Below are positions 1 through 7,721 of a stretch of DNA of 16,903 nt, one piece after another. Source of the stretch: Planctomycetaceae bacterium (GTDB lineage: Bacteria > Planctomycetota > Planctomycetia > Pirellulales > Lacipirellulaceae); contig PATG01000082.1 of NCBI GenBank assembly GCA_002713555.1, positions 1 to 16,903 of the forward strand, read 5' to 3'. Below the pieces are notes generated by a model that had not been told where the DNA came from, did not search any database, and was given only the letters and a program-made list of their open reading frames with translations. The position numbers and the translations under genes are program-made. The stretch's first letter is position 1, and every line of letters begins with the position of its first letter.

Positions 1-52
1 CTGTTCCGGCCCAGTCATGTGTTCCAAGCATTTCTAAGCCCACCTCAATCGG

Positions 53-331
53 TTAGCTAATAGGATAAGCAAAGCCTGTGCCAAAAGAAGAAATGAGGTC
101 GCTGCGCTCGGTCAGAATGACAAATGACAGTTGTTCTAATTCCATTATGCGTGCAACAAACTGGGGGGAGTCACGCGAGCCACCACCCGGTCCACGCTGG
201 GGAGTAACTTCTTCATAAGTCAGATTACCGTCCTTGTCTTGATCGGGCTTTTTCAGGGCAGAAATGGCTTTACTCAATTCGCGAGAATTTATAATTCGAT
301 CACCATTGGTGTCTAGCGTCTCAAAAATCAA
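53..331 (-). CDS. EF-hand protein fragment, probably degenerate
   Basis: This short reading frame encodes two EF-hand calcium-binding loops close to the N-terminus: DTNGDRIINSRE (residues 7-18, with Arg where Gly is usual) and the canonical DQDKDGNLTYEE (about residues 30-41). A Gly/Pro linker (RGPGGG) follows. The only available start is TTG at 331, and the frame is closed by a stop at 350-352, so a signal peptide or upstream domain expected for an exported planctomycete EF-hand protein is missing. The C-terminal third (ELEQLSFVILTERSDLISS) is encoded largely by a dispersed repeat (95-129) and is unlikely to be native protein. I read it as the remnant of a longer EF-hand gene rather than a functional gene. 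A small genuine calcium-binding protein is possible but less likely. Confidence 0.4.
   Translation of the reverse strand: MIFETLDTNGDRIINSRELSKAISALKKPDQDKDGNLTYEEVTPQRGPGGGSRDSPQFVARIMELEQLSFVILTERSDLISSFGTGFAYPIS
95..129 (-). repeat. Dispersed 'GTCATTCTGA' type repeat
   Basis: Read on the minus strand this segment is TGTCATTTGTCATTCTGACC followed by GAGCGCAGCGACCTC. It closely resembles the short intergenic repeat (GTCATTCTGAGCG..GCGAAGAATC) I recall as scattered through many environmental bacterial genomes. It supplies the end of the EF-hand reading frame. A related sequence in the opposite orientation is at 16648-16680. Family membership is from memory and needs a self-comparison of the genome. 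Confidence 0.45.
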
Positions 332-1008
332 GCTTCTGACAGAACTTCTCTATGAATCATTGACCGAACTGGGATTCTCCAGGGCTTACGATGTTGGAAG
401 GGTTCGCTGCCTGAATTCCAGGGAGTTTGTCGGATAACCCAACTGGCCCGGATGTATCGTATGTTCGGGCACCAAAGCTGAAGCATAACGTGACCAGGGT
501 AGGCCAGTTTGAATAAGTGACACTGCGGCTGCCGGAGTAGGAGCAGATAAACTATCCGGGCTAACCGCTATATCTTTTGGTGCATTTCAAGGGTTTTGAA
601 AAACCTTCCATATCCTGCTAGCAAACAAAGTGGGTCCTCTGGAAATTGGATACTATTGCTAACCTCTTGTCAGTTCTCGTTTTGTGACGGGCTGTCTGAC
701 ATCAAGCAGGCTCTATCGAGATTTGGCACAGGGGATGCATTAGCTTGAGTCCTGCAACTGGCCTGGGAGGCCAACGCAGCGGAAGCGAATTCCCAGTAGG
801 GATAGCTTTCGCAGGTGGTGTACTTTGCTTCAAGGCCAAGGGATTGTAAGGCTTGGAGGGTACCTGCCTCTTTTCTGGACTCTTGTTGAAATCATCAAAA
901 TGGGCAAATCTTGCCCACATGTGGGAAGGAACACCAATGGTAGCTCCTCGTAGAATGAAACGCATTTTTTGTACGGTTGTTCGTGTGCCTGCGACCGAAA
1001 ACACAAGC
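332..1008. other. Non-coding or decayed stretch
   Basis: I see no convincing gene here. On the minus strand two overlapping open stretches of about 65 codons exist between roughly 350 and 560 (one spans 357-551), in different frames and with no credible start codon. They may be decayed coding sequence upstream of the EF-hand fragment. A small imperfect hairpin with arms gcccg/cgggc lies at about 450-477. Longer minus-strand frames over 702-1098 overlap the plus-strand gene that follows and look like its shadow. Confidence 0.35.
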
Positions 1009-1266
1009 ATGAGCACACACCAACGATTCAGCACCAAGCCTAGCGATTTGATTCCCTGGGCCGATCCGTACATTGCCCAACTGGTTACCAAGCTTCAAAA
1101 AGAAGTACGTAACGAAAGGTTTGGATTTACGGAATCAATCCGAAAAGACGATTTACCGGACCGATCCAAAGCACTGGCTGCTGAACTGGAACCACCTGGT
1201 CCGGGTATAGAATTCGAGGGGGACTGGCATGAAGAGCCTCGCTGGACATTCAGCGACGAATTTTAA
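1009..1266 (+). CDS. Small conserved-looking hypothetical protein
   Basis: This encodes an 85-residue soluble protein starting MSTHQRFSTK. It has a hydrophobic/aromatic patch (LIPWADPYIAQLVTKLQ), a charged middle and an acidic tryptophan-rich tail (EFEGDWHEEPRWTFSDEF). There is no signal peptide, membrane segment or recognised domain. The style (a PWADPYIA-like helix followed by an acidic W-rich tail) recalls short hypothetical proteins of planctomycetes, but I cannot name a family. The frame is open from a TTG at 853, with other ATGs at 919, 940 and 955. I chose 1009 because protein-like composition begins there; no start has a Shine-Dalgarno sequence. It stands alone and converges on folC, and the product end is firm at the TAA. 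Confidence 0.55.
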   Translation: MSTHQRFSTKPSDLIPWADPYIAQLVTKLQKEVRNERFGFTESIRKDDLPDRSKALAAELEPPGPGIEFEGDWHEEPRWTFSDEF

Positions 1267-1442
1267 GGGAGTAGACTTCGCGGATTGACGCGATTGGCAT
1301 AGCACGAAAGGATTTCCGGATGCTAACGTATTTGAGCTGCTGTTTTGCTATCTACCTTGCCCGCAAGTACGATTTGACATGCTTCTTGTCTGCACGCGCC
1401 AATCCAGAGCCTTTGATGGAAGAATTAAGTTGAGCAGTGCGA

Positions 1443-1478
1443 CCTGTGTGATTCAGCGCGCCCTGTGTGATTCAGCGA
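1443..1478. repeat. 19-bp tandem duplication at the folC stop
   Basis: The sequence cctgtgtgattcagcg occurs at 1443-1458 and again at 1462-1477, a direct repeat with a 19-bp period. The folC stop codon (1453-1455) lies inside one copy. Because 19 is not a multiple of three, the duplication changes the reading frame and sets the last residues of FolC. Confidence 0.8.
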
Positions 1479-2973
1479 GCAAGCTGGCGCGTAACTCCGC
1501 TGCAATGAAGAAGGATCCTGTGATACAGATCAGTTGATCCTGTGGCGTTTGCGACTTGGCCAGGTGCCAGGCATCAAGGGGCAAGGTGGCTTCCAGAAGC
1601 TCAAACGTTCCTGCTTTTGTGCTGTGATTTGGGAACTGCTGTTCGACGAGTGCTCGAAGTTCGGGCACAGGTACGGCGCGAGGGTTGTCTTGATACGCTG
1701 TCAAAACGACCCTCTGGAAGTGGGGCAATAGAGTTCGCACAATACCTGCCACATCTTTGTCTTTGGATACGGCCAGCAATAAAGTGCGTTGTCGATCACC
1801 GAAGCTTGATTCCAGGACCTCAGTCAAGGCTTGAGCAGAAGCAACATTATGCGCCACATCGAGAACAACGGTAGGATCGCGAAGCACTATTTCAATTCGT
1901 GCTGGTAACGATAATTCAGCAAGTCCTGCCCGGAGGGCATCGTCTGCAATGGACCAATTCTGCCGTCGCAGCTCTTCGCAGACGGCTACTGCGAGTGCTG
2001 CATTGGCGGCCTGATGGATTCCCAAGAGTCGCAGGGGCAAGTTTTGGAACTGTACCGAATCTCCGGCAAAATTCCCCCTGAAATCAAGCCGTCCCAAACC
2101 GTCTTGCCGATTGAGGTGCTGGGGAGGTGTGTACTCGTAAAAAAAGTCTTGACCCGCTTCAAACATCCGGCAGCCATGTTGTTTGGCGGTGCCGGCGATC
2201 ACTTCGCGCGAAGCCTCATCCAAAGGACCGCAGAATACAGGAACACCCGGCTTGATAATGCCGGCTTTTTCCGCCGCGATTTTCTCCAGGGTGTCTCCCA
2301 ACTGCTTGGTATGGTCCAGGCTGATACTTGTGATTACGGTCACAACGGGTTGGCAGACATTGGTGGAATCCAAGCGGCCACCCAAGCCAACTTCCAATAC
2401 GGCTAAATCCACATTGCGTTGCACAAAATGCATCAGAGCAAGTGCCGTGGTTAATTCAAAGTAGGTGGGGGAAAGAAATCGATCACCAGCGCAACGAGCT
2501 TCGTCATCAAGCAATTGAACGACTGGTCGCAAGCGATCGATGAGTGCCACCAATTCTTCGGACGTGCATGGCTGTCCCTGCACGGCAAATCGTTCTTCCA
2601 TCCGTTCAAGGTGAGGCGAACTAAACAGCCCCGTTTCATAACCAGTTGCTTTCAAAATGCTGGCTACCAGGGCCGATGTGGAACCTTTTCCCTTGGTGCC
2701 TGCCACATGGATGATCGGTAGTCCCGCATCAGGGTTACCGAGTCGGTTCAAGAGTTGACGCATTCGATCGAGCTTCATTTGCCTGAGACCATAAGGCACG
2801 ATCGGAGTTTGCTCATAGTTGATCCGCCCCAATAAATAGGCAAGTGCCTGCTCATGTTGAGTTCGGCTAGTCGAAGAATCGGGAGTTGGTGGTAATGGCG
2901 GCATGCTTCGAGGGATAGATTGTTTTGCACGGGTAGCTGGATATATCCACGTCTTCTGAGGTGGGCCCACCAT
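1453..2973 (-). CDS. folC: Bifunctional folylpolyglutamate synthase / dihydrofolate synthase
   Basis: A Mur-ligase family enzyme that adds glutamate to dihydropteroate and/or to folates using ATP, in the cytoplasm. The ATP-binding P-loop HVAGTKGKGS is at about residues 89-98, preceded by the family-typical ALAYLLGRINYEQ segment. Further family motifs are FSSPHLERMEERF, EVGLGGRLDSTNV, TSISLDHTKQLG with EKIAAEKAGIIKPG, and the C-terminal domain motif DVAHNVAS (usually DGAHNP). Its 506 residues are slightly longer than most FolC because of a proline-rich N-terminal extension. The frame is open to a TTG at 2994. I prefer ATG at 2973; ATG at 2904 would remove the extension and is also plausible. 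No start has a clear ribosome site. The last residues (ESHRAR) come from a 19-bp duplication. It stands alone, with a terminator-bearing leader region upstream. Confidence 0.93.
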   Translation of the reverse strand: MVGPPQKTWIYPATRAKQSIPRSMPPLPPTPDSSTSRTQHEQALAYLLGRINYEQTPIVPYGLRQMKLDRMRQLLNRLGNPDAGLPIIHVAGTKGKGSTSALVASILKATGYETGLFSSPHLERMEERFAVQGQPCTSEELVALIDRLRPVVQLLDDEARCAGDRFLSPTYFELTTALALMHFVQRNVDLAVLEVGLGGRLDSTNVCQPVVTVITSISLDHTKQLGDTLEKIAAEKAGIIKPGVPVFCGPLDEASREVIAGTAKQHGCRMFEAGQDFFYEYTPPQHLNRQDGLGRLDFRGNFAGDSVQFQNLPLRLLGIHQAANAALAVAVCEELRRQNWSIADDALRAGLAELSLPARIEIVLRDPTVVLDVAHNVASAQALTEVLESSFGDRQRTLLLAVSKDKDVAGIVRTLLPHFQRVVLTAYQDNPRAVPVPELRALVEQQFPNHSTKAGTFELLEATLPLDAWHLAKSQTPQDQLICITGSFFIAAELRASLLAESHRAR

Positions 2974-3092
2974 AATACCATCAGAGTTGTTCAACCGGCA
3001 GGCTTAGACTTTCTGGGTCCAAACCCAATATCTACCCTCGATCTGCGCACGCCCGTATCGCGAGTGAAAATTATTGACCTTGAGCTCGAGAT

Positions 3093-3311
3093 AAGAAAAA
3101 AGGGCCGACGAGATGCGGGATAACTCGTCGGCCCTCAAGGGGGGAGACTGTAAAGGTGGGACATGTCTCACTCGATGGCACGAGCGTGGGTGGCCCTTTT
3201 CCCGGCTTACCCGCTGGGAATTAAGCCGCTCTGTGCATCGTATCTCTCTTCTACCGACAACCAGCATTCGCAAATCGGATGCCAAACTCTTGATTGCCTT
3301 GCTAGCAATCA
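3093..3311 (-). ncRNA. Candidate structured small RNA or terminated folC leader
   Basis: In the minus direction this stretch contains consecutive hairpins. The arms are 3291-3297/3305-3311 (tgattgc/gcaatca), 3264-3270/3276-3282 (gcattcg/cggatgc, one G-U), and 3203-3209/3222-3228 (cggctta/taagccg, with an inner ccc/ggg). A near-palindrome around gacatgtc follows at about 3157-3172, and the series ends with the 3101-3135 terminator and U-tract. No plausible protein is encoded. I looked for hallmarks of tmRNA, RNase P RNA, SRP RNA, 6S RNA and cobalamin riboswitches and saw none. It could be an unassigned small RNA or a regulatory leader of folC. The 5' end is not visible; 3311 is just the edge of the last clear hairpin. 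Confidence 0.35.
3101..3135 (-). terminator. Strong intrinsic terminator, minus strand
   Basis: This is a perfect 12-bp inverted repeat: agggccgacgag (3101-3112) and ctcgtcggccct (3124-3135), with an 11-nt loop. In the minus direction the stem is followed directly by a T-rich tract (the complement of the A-run at 3093-3100). No T-run follows on the plus strand, so it is directional. It sits about 130 bp upstream of the folC start, yet no credible minus-strand protein gene precedes it. It must therefore end a non-coding transcript or act as an attenuator before folC. Confidence 0.85.
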
Positions 3312-3772
3312 GGCCCCACGGACACCCTTGGCACTTGCCCTAAAGCCTTGAATGCAATGGTTGCCAGTCGAGATCCAGAAATCTGAAACGTGTATCTCAA
3401 GGGTCTCTTGCAATTCCTTCGTAGTTCTTTTGTAAATATTTCCAAAAGGGATGAACCTGCTGCTAGCAAGTGGCGTAGTAATACGGTTCTTAGTTGTCGG
3501 TGGCCACTTGTAAAGCTCTGAAGATCGCCTGTCGTAGTACAGGATGTGTCAGGAAGAGCGAAGGGGTGGCAATTGCCTGCAGAACAAGTACGAAGTATTG
3601 AATTCCCGGGCCAACTGCCGAATAGGAGTCGTCTATTGCTCAAATGGCAGGTGAGCTATGATATTCCCCCTCTAGCCCAGAGAACGCGCCAGCCCTGAAA
3701 AGATTTCAACTGGGTTATTTGCCTGCCACCGTTTCCCCTCATTGAAGAAGCATAGCCAGAAATCACAACAAG
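3312..3772. other. Gene-free stretch upstream of the ABC operon
   Basis: I find no convincing coding sequence. A minus-strand frame over 3302-3643 has no recognisable domain and an unnatural composition. There is a perfect 8-bp inverted repeat, caagtggc (3467-3474) and gccacttg (3503-3510), and a 10-bp palindrome ggcaattgcc at 3568-3577. A weak sigma70-like promoter for the ABC genes could be ttgctc (3636-3641) and tatgat (3657-3662), but the 15-bp spacing is poor. No Zur-type or Fur-type operator was obvious by eye. Confidence 0.3.
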
Positions 3773-4444
3773 ATGTTGCTCCTGGAAAACGTTCGCAAAT
3801 CGTATCGCGAGCCCGACGGCGAGATTTTGCCCATCCTCGAGATCCCTCGACTGGAAATCGCTGCGGGAGAGCAAGTTGTCCTGCGCGGACGCAGTGGATG
3901 CGGCAAGACAACACTTCTGAACTGTATTTCAGGATTGAGCACAGTCGATGCCGGGAATATTTTTATTAATGAGCATGATATTACCGGTTTGCATGAGATG
4001 GCACGCGACCGTTTTCGTGCCCAGCATATTGGTTTCGTATTTCAAACTTTTAATCTTCTGCCCGCATTTACAGCACACGAAAATGTGCTCCTGGGCATGA
4101 CCTTTACGGGTCAGAAAACCGACCCCAAACGGGCGGCAAACCTCTTGGAGGAAGTGGGGCTCAGCCATCGTTCTCATCACAAACCGGCAGAGCTTTCGGT
4201 CGGTGAACAACAACGCGTTGCAGTAGCGCGCGCACTTGCCAACCAACCTTCGTTAATCCTGGCCGACGAACCAACTGCCAACATCGATCCTGCCCATCAG
4301 CAGCAGGTCATCGATCTCCTGCGAGGTGCTTGCGAAAAAGAGAATATCGCCATGCTTCTCGTTACACACTCTCCCGAAGTTTCGGCGCAGTTTGAGCGCG
4401 TCGACGAATTAGAAAAAGTAAATCAAGTTTTAGCAAAAGCGTAA
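3773..4444 (+). CDS. ABC transporter ATP-binding protein (LolD/MacB/DevA-like)
   Basis: A 223-residue single nucleotide-binding domain that powers the membrane permease encoded downstream, acting at the cytoplasmic face. Walker A is GRSGCGKTT (39-47), the Q-loop glutamine is in FVFQTFN (Q91), and the signature is LSVGEQQRVA (141-150, LSVGE in place of LSGGQ). Walker B is LILADEPTA (161-169), the D-loop is NIDPA and the switch histidine is H199 in LVTHS. All catalytic positions are intact, and the length fits the LolD/MacB-type ATPases that pair with FtsX-like permeases. These usually drive mechanical extrusion or lipoprotein movement rather than classical import. The gene starts at ATG with no clear Shine-Dalgarno sequence. 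The permease gene begins 63 bp later, presumably on the same transcript. The neighbouring DUF3299-like genes suggest an envelope metal-related role; this is inference. Confidence 0.93.
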   Translation: MLLLENVRKSYREPDGEILPILEIPRLEIAAGEQVVLRGRSGCGKTTLLNCISGLSTVDAGNIFINEHDITGLHEMARDRFRAQHIGFVFQTFNLLPAFTAHENVLLGMTFTGQKTDPKRAANLLEEVGLSHRSHHKPAELSVGEQQRVAVARALANQPSLILADEPTANIDPAHQQQVIDLLRGACEKENIAMLLVTHSPEVSAQFERVDELEKVNQVLAKA

Positions 4445-4507
4445 AATCCGCATTCAAGATCGGATTCTTTCCACACCACCCTATCTCGCGACCCCAGTAC
4501 CCATCCG

Positions 4508-5857
4508 ATGCCTTTCTGGAAAATAGCCTGGAGAAACATGGAGCAACGGTCCCTGGCTTCCTCGCTTACGGGTTTATCGATGGCGCTGGGGGTAGCGCTG
4601 ATGATCCTGGTGATCGTGATCCATCAGGTTGTGGTCAAGCAGTTTGAAGGGGATGCGGAAGGCTACCACTTAATTGTGGGGGGCGGCAAGGCAGGGGATG
4701 TTCAGTTGGTGATGAATACGGTCTTTCACATTGGTGAACCCATCTATCCCATTCCGTACAGCTATTACAAACAATTTGTCGATGGCGAATATGCGCCTTT
4801 CACTTCGGTGGCAATTCCCTATTGCATTGGCGACAGCTACCACATCAATGGCCTGCGATTTCGTGTCGTGGCAACCACTCCTGATTTGTTCGAGAAACTT
4901 GCCTACGGTGCCAACGAAGATGGCTCCGACAAGCGATATGAATTTTCTTCCGGGAGAAATTTTCGGTCCGATCATTTTTTTGAAGCCGTGATTGGTGCGG
5001 TGGTCGCCAGTAAATCCGGATTGGAAGTTGGCGATACGTTCCAACCGACTCACGGGATGAGTTCAAAGGGTGAAAAGCATATCGAGTTTGAAATTGTTGG
5101 TGTTTTGAAATCCACTGGAACATCCAATGACCGGGCAATCTTTGCCAATATGGAGGGGTTTTATCTGCTCGATGGCCATGCCATGCCATTAGAAGAGGGG
5201 GAGGAGGAGGCGGGGCAATCCATGAGCGAATCGGGCATGGCAGTATCCGTGGACCCCAAGGATCCCAATCGAGGGCGTAGTCCTTTGCCTGAGAGGCAGC
5301 GAGAAGTTACTTCGATCTTGGTGCGCTGCGAAAGTGACACGGCCATGATGTATCTGGACAATGCGATCAACAAGGGCAAGGATCGAACGACCGTAGCGGT
5401 GAAACCGGGCTATGTGGTGCAGGACATGCTCGACAATATTATTGGACCCATGCAATTGGTACTGCTGATCCTTACCGTTTTGATCGTGATCGTGGCAGGC
5501 ATTAGTATTTTGGTCAGCATCTACAACTCCATGAGTGAACGGAGCCATGATATTGCAGTCATGCGCGCTTTGGGTGCCAGTCGCACGGCCGTGATGGGAA
5601 TTATTCTTGTGGAGTCGATATTGCTCGCTCTTCTGGGGGGTGTCTCGGGTGTGGCACTGGGACATGTGGTCCTGGCGGCCATTAGCCCCTATGTTGAGAG
5701 TCAAAGTGGAATTACCTTGGGTTTTTGGCAGTTTAGCTGGCAGGAGGGTGTCCTGATACCCAGCCTGGTTGTGTTTGCTGTTCTGGTCGGTTATCTGCCT
5801 GCATTAACAGCGTATCGTACGGATGTGGGACGTGCACTCGGCAGCGGTCGATACTAG
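4508..5857 (+). CDS. ABC transporter permease, FtsX/MacB/DevC type
   Basis: A 449-residue inner-membrane protein with the four-helix MacB/FtsX topology. TM1 is at about residues 20-43, followed by a large periplasmic domain (about 45-310). TM2 (about 314-340), TM3 (about 363-392) and TM4 (about 412-434) follow. The cytoplasmic MSERSHDIAVMRALGASR segment just after TM2 is the typical family motif that contacts the ATPase. The periplasmic domain has an unusual acidic stretch (PLEEGEEEAGQ) and a charged linker around residues 225-265. With the ATPase it should form an ABC complex that moves or remodels something at the outer face of the inner membrane; the substrate cannot be read from sequence. 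Its stop codon lies in the left arm of an inverted repeat, and the CPFC gene follows 208 bp later. Confidence 0.9.
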   Translation: MPFWKIAWRNMEQRSLASSLTGLSMALGVALMILVIVIHQVVVKQFEGDAEGYHLIVGGGKAGDVQLVMNTVFHIGEPIYPIPYSYYKQFVDGEYAPFTSVAIPYCIGDSYHINGLRFRVVATTPDLFEKLAYGANEDGSDKRYEFSSGRNFRSDHFFEAVIGAVVASKSGLEVGDTFQPTHGMSSKGEKHIEFEIVGVLKSTGTSNDRAIFANMEGFYLLDGHAMPLEEGEEEAGQSMSESGMAVSVDPKDPNRGRSPLPERQREVTSILVRCESDTAMMYLDNAINKGKDRTTVAVKPGYVVQDMLDNIIGPMQLVLLILTVLIVIVAGISILVSIYNSMSERSHDIAVMRALGASRTAVMGIILVESILLALLGGVSGVALGHVVLAAISPYVESQSGITLGFWQFSWQEGVLIPSLVVFAVLVGYLPALTAYRTDVGRALGSGRY

Positions 5858-5954
5858 CCCAAATTACTTATACCGAGCTTAAATGGCTTCAGGCGGTCAG
5901 CGCATCTAAGCTACGGATAGCATTTGGTCCAGCACGCATTAAAGTAATGGGCTA
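5855..5954 (+). repeat. Nested inverted repeat between permease and CPFC genes
   Basis: The outer arms are tagcccaaattactt (5855-5869) and aagtaatgggcta (5942-5954), complementary apart from a 2-nt bulge. Inner arms are ccgagctta (5873-5881) and taagctacgg (5907-5916), with one bulged base. The element is 100 bp and begins exactly at the permease stop codon. No T-run follows, so it is not an obvious terminator. It could be an mRNA stability or processing element that tunes expression between the two genes, or a small MITE-like insertion. The remaining 5955-6065 holds nothing I recognise. Confidence 0.55.
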
Positions 5955-6065
5955 GTTGGTAGGCATTTGTCTGTTGCAGCCTGCTTGCTATAGGATGGGA
6001 GTAGGCAATCGAATGATCATTGCATCAACCTGGAGCCCAACCGTATCAGGAACTTCAAAGCAATA

Positions 6066-7703
6066 ATGTTTATACCCAAGCACAGACTCTTTTTGTGGAT
6101 GGGCTTCATGATGTACTCGGTGTGGTATGCCGGTACTGCCAATGTGAACGCTTGTCCGTTCTGTAGCGCAACACAGCAAACGATTAGCGAAGAAATAGCC
6201 TCTGCCGAAATCAGTGTGATTGCCAAGCTGATCCAGCCAGCTGCTACAAGTGATGATCCGACCAATTTTGATCTGGCGGGCAACGACTGCGGAATGGCGC
6301 GGTTTGCAGTACAAAATGTGCTCCGGGGAGATGAAAGTTCTGCCGCTATGGAAGAGATCGAGGTGGTCTACTTTGGCAAGGATGACAAGGATCGGAGTTT
6401 TCTCATCAATGCACTCGTCAATAAGGGGCCCAGGATAGAAAAGATCGCCGTTTCCAGCATTGATTGGGCGACACCTCTTCCTCTGACCGAGCGGGGAGTC
6501 CACTACGTCAATCAACTTGCAGACTTGCCTAAGAGAGGCGCAGATCGCCTGGCGTTTTTTCAAGAGCATTTGGAAGATGAAGATCCCCTCCTGGCACAAG
6601 ACGCGTACGATGAATTTGCCATTGCCCCTTATAGTGAAGTGGTTGATCTGGCAGATCGGATGGATCGTCAGCAGCTCATCGACTGGATTTCAGATCCGCG
6701 CATTGGCCCATCACGTAGGCGATTGTACCTGACCATGCTGGGCACATGCGGCACTGCGTCGGATGGGGAGCTATTAGAATCACAACTATTGTACGATTAC
6801 CAACTCCTGAAACCCGGAGTTTCGGTAATGCTAGCAGCTATGGCGCGCACGGGCCCGGCGATGAGTGTGTCGATTCTGGACGAATTGATTCGAGCTGATG
6901 TTCGACGTAAGCAACAATGCCTCGATGCGCTCATTGCGGCTTATCTAAAACTCAAGGGGCCAACTGGTTTGCCCTTGGTTGAAGAGAAGTTTCTCAGGAA
7001 TTCAGAAACAGAATACAGCCACACGTATGCTGCCTTGATGGCACTGCGATTTCATGGTGAGGAGACAGACGTTTTGCCGCGTGAGCGGATTCTGGAATCC
7101 TTACACTTGGTGCTCGACAATAAACAGTTTGCCGATCAGGTCGTTCCCGATCTTGCGCGTTGGGAAGACTGGAGCGTCATGGACAAGTTGGTTTCTTTAT
7201 TTAAAGCGGGTGAGAAAGACGGCTGGATCCGTCAACCAGTCGTTTCTTATTTGCTCGTGGCGGCCGAGCAGGAGGGGCCTGTTGGAGATCGCGCGGATGC
7301 CGCTCTCGCCGATCTGGAGGAGATTGATCCGGAGTGTGTGACCAGGGCACGAAGGAACTCCGCTTTTAGTATGTTTGCAGCCGCAGTCACAAAGTCTGGC
7401 GAGGGACTGGCAAAGACTCTTGAAAAACCCGTTGAAGCACCCCAAGGTGTGGTAGGGCAACCATCTCTAGAAAAAGCAGCACCGTCTACTCCGAACAGTC
7501 CCGAGTCGGCAAAAACAGCAGCAAAAATGACAAGTTCCGAGGTCCAACGTTCAGCAAAAGACAACGAAGGGTCCCCCAGTCAAATTATTTTGATTGGTGT
7601 TCCGCTGATAGCAGGTCTTGTATTGATGGGGATATTTGCCCTGTTGCTACGCGGGGCTGATGTGCGATCGGGTAGTGCAGACACTGACGTTCAAAACCAA
7701 TAA
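6066..7703 (+). CDS. Exported CPFC-motif alpha-helical protein with C-terminal membrane anchor
   Basis: The 545-residue product begins with a signal-peptide-like segment (hydrophobic region about residues 8-29). Immediately after it comes the motif CPFCSATQQTISEE, with Cys30 and Cys33 placed near the expected cleavage site. The central part (about 170-440) is rich in regularly spaced helices and resembles a HEAT/ARM-like solenoid, without a definite family match. A low-complexity Pro/Ala/Ser/Lys linker (about 453-503) leads to a C-terminal transmembrane helix (about 507-530) and a short acidic tail. The protein should therefore face the periplasm and be anchored at its C-terminus. The CxxC pair could bind metal or form a disulfide. 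It lies between the ABC permease and two DUF3299-like genes, 18 bp before the first, so a shared pathway is likely. I do not recognise a named family. Start: ATG, no evident ribosome site. Confidence 0.75.
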   Translation: MFIPKHRLFLWMGFMMYSVWYAGTANVNACPFCSATQQTISEEIASAEISVIAKLIQPAATSDDPTNFDLAGNDCGMARFAVQNVLRGDESSAAMEEIEVVYFGKDDKDRSFLINALVNKGPRIEKIAVSSIDWATPLPLTERGVHYVNQLADLPKRGADRLAFFQEHLEDEDPLLAQDAYDEFAIAPYSEVVDLADRMDRQQLIDWISDPRIGPSRRRLYLTMLGTCGTASDGELLESQLLYDYQLLKPGVSVMLAAMARTGPAMSVSILDELIRADVRRKQQCLDALIAAYLKLKGPTGLPLVEEKFLRNSETEYSHTYAALMALRFHGEETDVLPRERILESLHLVLDNKQFADQVVPDLARWEDWSVMDKLVSLFKAGEKDGWIRQPVVSYLLVAAEQEGPVGDRADAALADLEEIDPECVTRARRNSAFSMFAAAVTKSGEGLAKTLEKPVEAPQGVVGQPSLEKAAPSTPNSPESAKTAAKMTSSEVQRSAKDNEGSPSQIILIGVPLIAGLVLMGIFALLLRGADVRSGSADTDVQNQ

Positions 7704-7721
7704 ACCAACTTATAAATTCCG

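Noticed and set aside
350..560. Two overlapping start-less open stretches on the minus strand
   Set aside because: Each is about 65 codons in a different frame, with no start codon and stops just upstream. I cannot distinguish decayed coding sequence from chance.
702..1098. Minus-strand frames opposite the small hypothetical gene
   Set aside because: Composition is non-protein-like, and the plus-strand frame with its acidic W-rich tail is more convincing.
3004..3285. 93-codon minus-strand frame upstream of folC
   Set aside because: It runs straight through the strong terminator hairpin and its T-tract, so it cannot be expressed as one protein.
3093..3311. tmRNA, RNase P, SRP, 6S or cobalamin riboswitch identity for the structured region
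   Set aside because: None of the conserved sequence hallmarks of these RNAs was found by eye on either strand.
3302..3643. 113-codon minus-strand frame upstream of the folC-side terminator
   Set aside because: No recognisable domain, no ribosome site and unnatural composition. It also ends about 170 bp before the terminator it would need to use.
3636..3662. Promoter ttgctc / tatgat for the ABC cluster
   Set aside because: The 15-bp spacing and a weak -35 make it too uncertain to list as a feature.
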